Below, one piece after another: positions 16,824 to 24,059 of a stretch of 40,040 nt of DNA. The stretch is from Candidatus Bathyarchaeota archaeon (GTDB lineage Archaea; Thermoproteota; Bathyarchaeia; Bathyarchaeales; Bathyarchaeaceae): positions 1,051,910 through 1,091,949 of the forward strand of contig CP070754.1 of assembly GCA_020348865.1 (NCBI GenBank). The letters are read 5' to 3'. The notes under the pieces are model-generated. The model was not told the DNA's origin. It made no database searches and saw only the letters and a list, made by a program, of their open reading frames with translations. The stretch's first letter is position 1, and each line of letters opens with the position of its first letter. Position numbers and translations under genes: made by a program.

Positions 16824-18383
16824 ATGAAGCTGCGAGCCAGACTTTTAGACATCAAAGCCGGTGGAAGAAGAATAGCCATATTGGACGAAGAAACCGCTAG
16901 TCTCGTCGGAGTACACTCATCTGACAGAGTGGAAATAACCCACAAAAATAAACATTTAATCGCTATCGTCAACCTTGCTAGCGATTTTCAACATAACTAT
17001 GTAGGAGTCTACCAAGAGGTTTCAGCGAAGCTTGGAATAAGGAACGGAGAATACGTTGAAGTGCGACCTGCAGAAAGACCGGAGGCCCTGAATTACGTCC
17101 AAGCGAAAATACGAGGCGAGAGATTACGGAAAGGTCAAGTAAAAATGATTGTTGAGGAGGTTGTGGAACGTCATCTGAGCGATATCGAAATCGCCTCATT
17201 TGTGACTGCGCTTCATATTCACGGCTTGAGCATGGATGAAATCGAAGCCTTGTCGAAGGCCATGGTGGAGACAGGAAATACCCTGAACCTGAATGAAACT
17301 CCAGTCTTAGATAAGCATAGCATAGGTGGAGTACCCGGTGATAAGACGTCGCTCTTGATTGTACCAACTATCGCTGCTGCCGGTTTCATCATACCGAAAA
17401 CTTCCTCTAGAGCAATCACTTCTCCAGCAGGAACTGCTGATCGTGTTGAAGTATTTTGTCCAGTAGATCTGACCCTCGAAGAAATAAGAAAGGCAGTTAG
17501 GAAAACAAACGGCTGTATGGTTTGGGGTGGTGCCTTGGAGTTAGCTCCAGCAGATGATATTTTCATCCAAGTTGAGTATCCATTGGCAATAGATCCGTTG
17601 CTTCTTCCCTCGATTATGAGCAAGAAAAAGGCCATAGACGCCACGCACTTAGTTATAGACATCCCGACTGGAAGAGGCGCAAAAGTAAAGACAATCAGTG
17701 GCGCAAATGCGCTTGCATATGATTTCATCGATCTGGGGCAACGATTGGGAATAGACGTCCAATGTGCAGTAACCTATGGAGAACAACCCATCGGACGCGC
17801 AATAGGCCCCGCGCTAGAAGCAAGAGAAGCATTATCTACAATAATGGGAAATGGCCCAGCTGACCTTCAGGAGAAAGCAACAAGCATCGCAGGCATCCTC
17901 TTCGAAATGGTTGGTGTCGAAAATGGGAAGCAAACAGCGGAAAAGCTCCTGAAATCAGGAAAAGCAGAAAGAAAGCTCAGGCAAATGATAGAGGCTCAAG
18001 GCGGAGACCCCAATGTAAAACCTGAAGATATTAAACTCGGGTGCAAAAGAGCGGAAATAACAACGGAAAAAGACGGCAGAGTCTTATGGATTAGCAACAA
18101 GAGCTTGGTTCAAATTGCCAGAGAAGCAGGCGCTCCCAAAGAAAAGGGAGCAGGAGTCATACTAAAAGCGAAACTTGGAGAGCAAATTGGAAAAGGCGAG
18201 CCCCTATTTGAAATCTATGCGGGAAGAAGCACAAAACTGAATTCAGCCTTGGAATTGGCAGATAGGCTTCAACCAATAAGATTGAGCAAGAAACCAGAAG
18301 AAAGAATGTTAATGAAACGTGTCCCAACACGTATCATTCAAAGGAAAGCCTTCACACCAAAAAGACAGTCTGGAAGAAACTGA
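16824..18383 (+). CDS. deoA: AMP phosphorylase
   Basis: 519 residues. It splits AMP (and other NMPs) with phosphate into adenine and ribose-1,5-bisphosphate. Residues 1-84 form the extra N-terminal domain typical of archaeal AMP phosphorylases and absent from bacterial thymidine phosphorylases. The catalytic fold follows, with KHSIGGVPGDK at 164-174 and the SSRAITSPAGTADRVE stretch near 194-209. Near the end, a GAGVILKAKLGEQIGKGEPL motif marks the C-terminal domain. It is divergent from RuBisCO, with the isomerase beyond it, completing the archaeal AMP pathway in 3.8 kb. Confidence 0.95.
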   Translation: MKLRARLLDIKAGGRRIAILDEETASLVGVHSSDRVEITHKNKHLIAIVNLASDFQHNYVGVYQEVSAKLGIRNGEYVEVRPAERPEALNYVQAKIRGERLRKGQVKMIVEEVVERHLSDIEIASFVTALHIHGLSMDEIEALSKAMVETGNTLNLNETPVLDKHSIGGVPGDKTSLLIVPTIAAAGFIIPKTSSRAITSPAGTADRVEVFCPVDLTLEEIRKAVRKTNGCMVWGGALELAPADDIFIQVEYPLAIDPLLLPSIMSKKKAIDATHLVIDIPTGRGAKVKTISGANALAYDFIDLGQRLGIDVQCAVTYGEQPIGRAIGPALEAREALSTIMGNGPADLQEKATSIAGILFEMVGVENGKQTAEKLLKSGKAERKLRQMIEAQGGDPNVKPEDIKLGCKRAEITTEKDGRVLWISNKSLVQIAREAGAPKEKGAGVILKAKLGEQIGKGEPLFEIYAGRSTKLNSALELADRLQPIRLSKKPEERMLMKRVPTRIIQRKAFTPKRQSGRN

Positions 18384-18455
18384 AAGCTCTACGTGCGCAG
18401 GCTTGTATTCACAGCGTCAGATTTCAGTGCGCGATGTGGTGTCATCCCCTTGAGT

Positions 18456-19406
18456 TCACCCTCGCTTCCCAGACCCTAGCGCTTGGGCTACCTCGTTCAG
18501 GTTATTATACGTTTTTTTGGGCAGTTTATCCAGCAATTGCAGTGCAGGTATTCGCTTGTCTTCTGTGAGGTCAATTAGCTTCCATCCTTGATGGCGAATC
18601 AACTCTCTCTTGCTGCTTGGAAATTCGGCGTCTTCTTGAAGAACCTCGATCAAGGAGCTTGAACCAGTAGATTTTGTGACCATTGGGAATTTTCCGGTTT
18701 TCTTGTAGATTTTGAAGCGTGCAGCATCTTTGTACATTCTTACGAAGTGGAAACTAACGGCTACTTTCTTGTCGTCTCCTTTGGAGATTTTTTCGTCGAT
18801 TCTCCTCAGCTCTTTGTCCGTTGGTTGGTAAACGTTGTGTGGTCCTTTGCCGAAAAGCCTTGAATATTGCATGTCGGATTTGTAGGCTGATTCCTCATCT
18901 TTGGAGAGGTCGACGCAATGGATCATTCTGTAATCCTGCATTGCTCTGATGAAGTGGGAGTGAATCGGTCGTTTACTTCTTACCTCCAGGGCGATTCGAG
19001 TGCTTTCCAAGTCTGATGCTGAAAAAAAGCCGCGTACCAATTCGGCGTTAGTCTTTGTAGGATGAAAGCTTGGAGGTGTTTGTATATGCAAAATCTCGGC
19101 TTTCAGAGTGTCACAGATAGCAGTCATCTTACTCAGTATTTTGTGTGCTTCTGATACAGGTTGAAACTTGTACTTGTGGCTTACCGCCTTGTTACATCTT
19201 ACAGCGAACTCGAATTCTGGATGAACCATCTTTCGCCATGATTCTACTAATTTTGGGCTTGGTATTTCGTAGAAAGTTGAGTTCACTTCCACAAAGTCAA
19301 ATGCTTTTGAGTAGGCTACGAGAGGATGCTGTCCTGGGACTTGGAAGTACGCCCATCCTCCGGCTCCGATGAGATATTGTTTCAAGCAGCAATCCTCAAT
19401 AGGCAT
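18456..19406 (-). CDS. DUF72 (YecE-like) family protein
   Basis: 316 residues with the DUF72 TIM-barrel signatures: GAGGWAYFQVPGQHPLVAYSKAFDFVEVNSTFYE near the start, then FEFAVRCNKAVSHKYKF, LHIQTPPSF and ALEVRSKRP in order, and a FHFVRMYKDAARF stretch. The biochemical function of DUF72 is unknown; members are widespread in bacteria and archaea. It is convergent with deoA (72 bp gap) and divergent from the benzoyl-CoA-reductase-like operon. A TATA-like ATTATATG (minus strand, 19449-19456) lies 43-50 nt upstream. Confidence 0.88.
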   Translation of the reverse strand: MPIEDCCLKQYLIGAGGWAYFQVPGQHPLVAYSKAFDFVEVNSTFYEIPSPKLVESWRKMVHPEFEFAVRCNKAVSHKYKFQPVSEAHKILSKMTAICDTLKAEILHIQTPPSFHPTKTNAELVRGFFSASDLESTRIALEVRSKRPIHSHFIRAMQDYRMIHCVDLSKDEESAYKSDMQYSRLFGKGPHNVYQPTDKELRRIDEKISKGDDKKVAVSFHFVRMYKDAARFKIYKKTGKFPMVTKSTGSSSLIEVLQEDAEFPSSKRELIRHQGWKLIDLTEDKRIPALQLLDKLPKKTYNNLNEVAQALGSGKRG

Positions 19407-19488
19407 GTATTCAACTGCCTAAAATGTGGTGCGCTCGAGCACAGTTTTCATATAATAGTCGGTTGCGATAAGGAAAATCCAGAATAGA

Positions 19489-19542
19489 TGTACGTACACA
19501 AGGTGCGTTAGCTACAAATATAAAGGTCGAATCATTTATACT
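19489..19542 (+). promoter_or_regulatory. Probable promoter region of the benzoyl-CoA-reductase-like operon
   Basis: A perfect 10-bp palindrome TGTACGTACA (19489-19498) is followed by two TATA-like boxes, ACAAATATAAAGG (19514-19526) and CATTTATACT (19533-19542). The second is 41-50 nt upstream of the operon's TTG start at 19583. The palindrome could be an operator; this is inference from position only. Confidence 0.35.
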
Positions 19543-19582
19543 TGAACTAAGAAAATTATATAGAGAATAGAGAGGAAATACG

Positions 19583-20719
19583 TTGGTCAAAGCGTTCGGA
19601 AAATTCAGAGAATGGATAGACAACAGACATGAATATGCAAAGGCTTTGAAAGAAAGGACTGGGAACAAGGTTGTAGGTTATTTCTGCACCTATGTACCAG
19701 AAGAGATATTGTATGCAGCCAACGTTTTCCCGGTCAGAATTCTGGGCAGCCATGAGCCTCCAACTGTTACAGAACCGTACATCTTTGCGATGTTCTGTCA
19801 CCTTTGCAGAGATTGTCTAGCTCAGGGACTTAAAGGAAGATTCGACTACCTTGATGGAATTGTAGAGGGCCAGTCATGTCTGCATCTACGACAGGCTTTC
19901 AACGCTTGGAGACTCCACATCCCCATAGACTTTGCGCATTACATTTACGTGCCTCACGGGATTCAAAGTCCCCACGCAATTCCCTATCTCACCCAAGAGC
20001 TTGCTAAGTTCAGGGAGGCCCTTGAAGATTGGACTGGAAAGAAGATGACAAATGAGGATTTGGATAGGGGAATAAGAGTTATGAACAGAAACCGAGAGTT
20101 GATGCGAAGAGTGTACGAGTATAGAAAGCTGGATAATCCTAAGATCACGGGTTTGGAAGCTATGGAAATGGTTCTCTCAAGCCAGATGGCTGATAAGGAG
20201 GAACACAGCAACCTTTTGGAGAAGCTTTTACAGGAATTGCCAAGTCGACAGCTTAACCGCGATCCTGGCGTTAGACTCATGATTATTGGAAGTGAGGATG
20301 ACGACAGAGTCTTTATGAAAAACGTTGAAGATATAGGCGCAACCTTTGTTGTCGATGAACATTGTACTGGATCAAGATACATTTGGGATGACGTAGGTGC
20401 TCATGAAGACAGGCTACTCGCCATCGCCTCTCGCTATGTTCAAAGGGTTCCATGCCCAAGCAAAGACTGGCCTGAATTCAATAGAATCAACCATGCAGTC
20501 AAGCTTGCCCAAGACTATAAAGTTCAAGGTGCATTGGTGGTTCAAAACAAGTTCTGTGACCCTCATGGAATAGAAATCCCGCCATTGAAGGAGGCCCTGA
20601 AAAAAGTTGGGGTCCAGACCTATCCACTCGAGTTTGACGTTACTGTCCCGTGGGGACAATTCCGAACCAGAGTTGAAGCATTTCTTGAAACACTGACAGG
20701 ACTGGAGGAGCTCTTCTGA
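19583..20719 (+). CDS. BcrC/BzdN-like subunit of a class I benzoyl-CoA reductase-type enzyme (HGD-D family)
   Basis: 378 residues from a TTG start with GAGAGG upstream. It belongs to the 2-hydroxyacyl-CoA dehydratase D-component/benzoyl-CoA reductase family, whose [4Fe-4S] subunits pass a low-potential electron to the CoA substrate. Seen: GYFCTYVPEEILYAANVFPVR at the N-terminus, C72 with extra C75 and C78, GQSC with C99, DEHCTGSRY, and QNKFCDPHG late in the chain. The length is close to BcrC/BzdN. The partner BcrB-like gene follows after 7 bp, then two activases. Benzoyl-CoA reductase is favoured over hydroxyacyl dehydratase because there are two activases and a ferredoxin. Confidence 0.85.
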   Translation: MVKAFGKFREWIDNRHEYAKALKERTGNKVVGYFCTYVPEEILYAANVFPVRILGSHEPPTVTEPYIFAMFCHLCRDCLAQGLKGRFDYLDGIVEGQSCLHLRQAFNAWRLHIPIDFAHYIYVPHGIQSPHAIPYLTQELAKFREALEDWTGKKMTNEDLDRGIRVMNRNRELMRRVYEYRKLDNPKITGLEAMEMVLSSQMADKEEHSNLLEKLLQELPSRQLNRDPGVRLMIIGSEDDDRVFMKNVEDIGATFVVDEHCTGSRYIWDDVGAHEDRLLAIASRYVQRVPCPSKDWPEFNRINHAVKLAQDYKVQGALVVQNKFCDPHGIEIPPLKEALKKVGVQTYPLEFDVTVPWGQFRTRVEAFLETLTGLEELF

Positions 20720-20726
20720 GAGGCTG

Positions 20727-22070
20727 ATGAATATGGCTAAGGTTAAGGAATATTCAACAGAACCACTAAAAGTCTGGAATGAAGGTAAACAGCTTAGAAG
20801 AAAATACTATGAAGACTACCTGGATGCTCATGAGAGGGGGGGTCTACGCTGGGCCGGAGGTGCGTGGGCTTTCAGCTCCATTCCTGCTGGTCTCGGTGAA
20901 GATACGTACTGCATAACTGGAGAGCCTCATGGAGCTACGATAGCTTTCTTCAAGGATTTCACAGCCAGATGCCACGAAGCCACTGAAGCAGCTGGCTTTC
21001 CACGTACATTATGTGCTTATATGAGAAACTATTGGGGATCTATTCTGCTTGGGAAATATCTGCTTGCTGACGGAACAGTAGTCGATAAGCATCCCGCTCC
21101 TGACTTCATATGGCAAGACCACATCTGCTGCAGCCATGCAAAATGGTATCAAGTTGCACGATGGCTTGAGGAAAGGAAAGGCAAGAAAGTACCTATGTAT
21201 TGTGTTGATGTTTCAGTTGGTTACCCAGCGGATAAGCCGCTTGAAGAATACAAGATTAACTATATTGTCCAGCAGCTGAAAGACGGAATTGAATGGCTGG
21301 AGAAGACTACTGGGCGAACCTATAACGATAGACTGCTCTGTGAAGCAGTCTGGAACGAGATTAGAGCAACAAGACTCTGGGCTGAGATCTGCGCCTTGAA
21401 CCAAGCAATTCCAGCGCCTTTGGATGAGAAATCGATGTATTCATTGTATGTAATGGGAACTCTGATGAAGCATAGACCTGAGTGTGTTGCTTTTTACGAG
21501 AGGCTGAAAGCCGAGGTTGAGGACCGAGTTAAAAGGGGAATCGCAGCGGTGGCCAACGAAAGATTCCGGGTGATCACAGACACTCAGCCGCCATGGGGTT
21601 TCCTGAAGATTTTCAGGGAAATGGAGAAATATGGCATTGTCTCGCTTGGCTCTCTCTACACTTATGGACTGATTGGAATGTGGAAGTATCGCTCAGACGG
21701 AACATGGGGTCCAAAAGAGCTTCCGCAGGATAAGCCGAGAACAAGAGATGAGGCAGTTAGAATGATTGTTGAATGGACTGTTGATCGGCCTGAATGGGCT
21801 CACTTCTATGTGCCAGAAGCGAAGACAAAGATGATACTGAGCATCGTTAAGCAGTGGAAGGTTGATGCAGTCTTGCTCCATTACAATCGAGGTTGTGAGG
21901 GCTTGAGTGTTCACATAGCTGAGAATCGTCATGGCTTGATAGATGCTGGCGTTCCAGTGTTCCCGTTTGAGGGAAACATGGGTGATGAAAGAGAGTTCGA
22001 CTTTCCAGGAACGTTAGCTCGTTTAACCACATTCTTTGAGAGCATGGGACTGAAGAAACTGAGGGAGTAG
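20727..22070 (+). CDS. BcrB/BzdO-like subunit of a class I benzoyl-CoA reductase-type enzyme (HGD-D family)
   Basis: 447 residues, the length of BcrB/BzdO, the larger catalytic partner of the previous gene. Likely cluster-binding cysteines are C96 (RTLCAYMRNYWGS), C134/C135 (DHICCSHAKW) and the cysteine in HYNRGCEGLS near the C-terminus. YCITGEPHGATIAFFKD and the TDTQPPWGFLKIF region are substrate-domain landmarks. In the known enzymes the BC module reduces benzoyl-CoA to a dienoyl-CoA with two ATP per electron pair. Whether the substrate here is benzoyl-CoA, 3-hydroxybenzoyl-CoA or an aliphatic acyl-CoA is open. It ends 13 bp before the first activase. Confidence 0.85.
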   Translation: MNMAKVKEYSTEPLKVWNEGKQLRRKYYEDYLDAHERGGLRWAGGAWAFSSIPAGLGEDTYCITGEPHGATIAFFKDFTARCHEATEAAGFPRTLCAYMRNYWGSILLGKYLLADGTVVDKHPAPDFIWQDHICCSHAKWYQVARWLEERKGKKVPMYCVDVSVGYPADKPLEEYKINYIVQQLKDGIEWLEKTTGRTYNDRLLCEAVWNEIRATRLWAEICALNQAIPAPLDEKSMYSLYVMGTLMKHRPECVAFYERLKAEVEDRVKRGIAAVANERFRVITDTQPPWGFLKIFREMEKYGIVSLGSLYTYGLIGMWKYRSDGTWGPKELPQDKPRTRDEAVRMIVEWTVDRPEWAHFYVPEAKTKMILSIVKQWKVDAVLLHYNRGCEGLSVHIAENRHGLIDAGVPVFPFEGNMGDEREFDFPGTLARLTTFFESMGLKKLRE

Positions 22071-22083
22071 GAGAGGAAAACTA

Positions 22084-22878
22084 ATGATTACTGCTGGAGT
22101 TGACGTCGGAGCGAAATACGTAAAAGTAGTGCTTCTTGAAGACGGAAGAAAAGTCTTGAAGAGAGCCAACGGAATCGTAGGATTTGACATCTTGAAGTCA
22201 GCAACCGAAGTCTTCGAAAAGGCCCTACTTGAGGCAGGCTTGAATCATGATCGAATCAGTCGGGTCACAGCTACAGGGATGGGAAGAAAAGCCATTCATA
22301 AGAAACACCCATTAAACGCTGGAGAAATAGTGCCTGAGGTCATTGCCGATGCGAAAGGAGCCTATCATCTCCTGCCAGCCGTGAAGACTATAATTGATGT
22401 TGGAGCTGAAGAAGGAAGAGGCGTGAAAGTGGGCGAAGGCGGGAAGGTGAAGGACTTCGTCATTAACGAAAGATGTGCTGCTGGGGCTGGAACCTTCATA
22501 GAAACTATGGCTAGAGCCTTGGAGGTAGGCGTTGAGGATATGGGACCTCTTGCACTGAAAGCCACAAAAGCCATACCAATGAACGCGCAATGCTGTGTTT
22601 TCGCTGAATCAGAGGTTGTCACTCTCATCCACTCAAAAGTCACAAAAGAAGACATATCAAAGGCAATCCACGACGCCATGGCTGGTCGAATCGCCTCAAT
22701 GGTCCTAAGGATAGGAGTTGAAAAAGAAGTAGTCTTAATTGGAGGCGTAGCCCGAAACCCTGGATTCTTGCCCCCTCTGAAAAAGGAACTTAACACAGAA
22801 ATAACCATCCCCGAGCATCCTCAATACGTGGGCGCCTTCGGAGCATCTCTACTTGCATTTGAGACGGAGGGAAAATGA
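22084..22878 (+). CDS. BcrA/BzdP-like acyl-CoA reductase activase subunit (ASKHA ATPase)
   Basis: 264 residues of the BadF/BcrA/HgdC ATPase family. The phosphate-binding loop is GVDVGAKYVKVVLLEDG (5-21). The inter-subunit [4Fe-4S] cluster would be held by C131 (NERCAAGAG) and C170 or C171 (NAQCCVFAESE). The second phosphate motif reads DVGAEEGRG (105-113), not the usual DIGGQD; this differs from the partner encoded next and fits the unequal pair (A and D) of benzoyl-CoA reductases. It couples ATP hydrolysis to electron transfer from ferredoxin to the BC module. Its stop overlaps the next start (ATGA). Confidence 0.87.
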   Translation: MITAGVDVGAKYVKVVLLEDGRKVLKRANGIVGFDILKSATEVFEKALLEAGLNHDRISRVTATGMGRKAIHKKHPLNAGEIVPEVIADAKGAYHLLPAVKTIIDVGAEEGRGVKVGEGGKVKDFVINERCAAGAGTFIETMARALEVGVEDMGPLALKATKAIPMNAQCCVFAESEVVTLIHSKVTKEDISKAIHDAMAGRIASMVLRIGVEKEVVLIGGVARNPGFLPPLKKELNTEITIPEHPQYVGAFGASLLAFETEGK

Positions 22879-23759
22879 TGAGCAAACAGTCGAAGGAGTT
22901 CTGGCGGTGGCGAGAATACAGGCACACTGTTCCAGAGATGGATTGGCATGACGCAAAGATCGTAACAGCTGGTGTGGACATAGGCTCTGTAGGCAGTAAA
23001 TCTGTCATAATGCTTGACGGGAAACTTCACGCGTACGCAGCCATTAGAACAGGTGGCGTAAGCGAAGAAACAGCGATCAGAGTATTGAATTGGGCTCTCG
23101 ACGAAACAGGCCTACAAACCAAGAACGTTCACTGCATCGTTGGCACCGGCTATGGACGAGTTAATGTACCTTTTGCCAAAAGAACAATAACGGAGATTGC
23201 CTGCCACGCACGTGGAGCCCATTACATTTACGGGCCAACAGTCAGAACTGTACTTGATATTGGAGGACAAGACTGCAAGGCCATCAGATGCGACGAGAAA
23301 GGAAAGGTCATATCTTTCCTCATGAACGACAAATGTGCAGCGGGAACTGGAAGAGGTCTCGAAGTCTTCGCTGATCTGATTAGAGTTCCAATTGCAGAGC
23401 TTGGCAAAGCATCATTAAACGTTGAGAAAGAACCTGCGCCTGTCAGCAACACGTGTGTAATTTTCGCGAAAGCTGAATCGGTGGCGCTACTTCGCCAAGG
23501 ATGGGAGAAAGAGAAGGTTGCAGCCGCTTATCACCTAGCCATGGTTAATCGGATAATCGACCTTCTAACGAAGGTTGGAGTCGAAAAGGATTTCGTGGTC
23601 ACTGGCGGAGTTGCCAACAATATTGGCATAATATCCCGGCTGGAAAAGAATCTCGGAATCAAACCTCTAGAACCCAATGTAGACCCAATTCTAGCGGGAG
23701 CCATGGGCGCAGCATTGTTCGCTAAAGCCTTGTATGAGAAACAGATAGGCTTACGTTGA
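22875..23759 (+). CDS. BcrD/BzdQ-like acyl-CoA reductase activase subunit (ASKHA ATPase)
   Basis: 294 residues; second half of the activase pair, translationally coupled by a 4-nt overlap to the first. It keeps the canonical motifs: GVDIGSVGSKSVIM (33-46), DIGGQD (128-133), C154 in NDKCAAGTG and C194 in SNTCVIFAKAE as cluster ligands, then a VTGGVANN adenosine motif. A 30-residue N-terminal extension (KEFWRWREYRH) precedes the fold, as in some BcrD/BzdQ proteins. With the previous gene it should form the AD heterodimer. The intact DIGGQD makes this the more normal ATPase of the two. Confidence 0.87.
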   Translation: MMSKQSKEFWRWREYRHTVPEMDWHDAKIVTAGVDIGSVGSKSVIMLDGKLHAYAAIRTGGVSEETAIRVLNWALDETGLQTKNVHCIVGTGYGRVNVPFAKRTITEIACHARGAHYIYGPTVRTVLDIGGQDCKAIRCDEKGKVISFLMNDKCAAGTGRGLEVFADLIRVPIAELGKASLNVEKEPAPVSNTCVIFAKAESVALLRQGWEKEKVAAAYHLAMVNRIIDLLTKVGVEKDFVVTGGVANNIGIISRLEKNLGIKPLEPNVDPILAGAMGAALFAKALYEKQIGLR

Positions 23760-23771
23760 GGAGGGTGCAGG

Positions 23772-24056
23772 ATGCTGGCTCACTACGGGTATAAGGATGG
23801 TTCTGGAGACTACTTCATCATCATCGACACCGACAAATGCGACGGCTGCGGAAAATGCGTTGAAGCCTGCGCCTACGGAGTGATGGAACTCATCGAAGAT
23901 GAATTCGACATTGAAGATGGTTCAATGGCGGCGGTGACGGAGGAACATCGCAAGAAAATCAAGTACAGTTGCGGACCATGCAAACCTATCAGCGGTGAGA
24001 GAAAACTCCCATGTGTCTTGGCATGTAGCCCCAAAGCAATAAGCCATTCCTGGTAG
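23772..24056 (+). CDS. Ferredoxin of the reductase operon (BzdM-like, two 4Fe-4S clusters)
   Basis: 94 residues. The first cluster motif is C23-x2-C26-x2-C29-x3-C33. The second cluster is built from C67-x2-C70 and C81-x3-C85, with an insert of ten residues, as in the 8Fe ferredoxins of benzoate operons. It should be the immediate electron donor to the activase pair, reduced by the flavoprotein encoded next. The order BcrC, BcrB, activase, activase, ferredoxin is that of bzdNOPQM. Its TAG stop (24054-24056) is directly followed, in the same frame, by the next coding region. Confidence 0.88.
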   Translation: MLAHYGYKDGSGDYFIIIDTDKCDGCGKCVEACAYGVMELIEDEFDIEDGSMAAVTEEHRKKIKYSCGPCKPISGERKLPCVLACSPKAISHSW

Positions 24057-24059
24057 GGG

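Noticed and set aside
17219..17728. Minus-strand frame of 169 residues inside deoA
   Set aside because: It is antisense to the catalytic region of AMP phosphorylase; its Pro/Ser-rich content is typical of a shadow frame.
22365..22808. Minus-strand frame of 147 residues inside the first activase
   Set aside because: It is a shadow of a strongly conserved plus-strand gene and has no ribosome site or family features.
24054..24056. TAG read as pyrrolysine, fusing the ferredoxin to the flavoprotein
   Set aside because: The ferredoxin ends naturally here, other genes in the window end with TAG (for example at 1022-1024), and no pyl genes are seen. It is kept only as a remote option under the start-codon finding.
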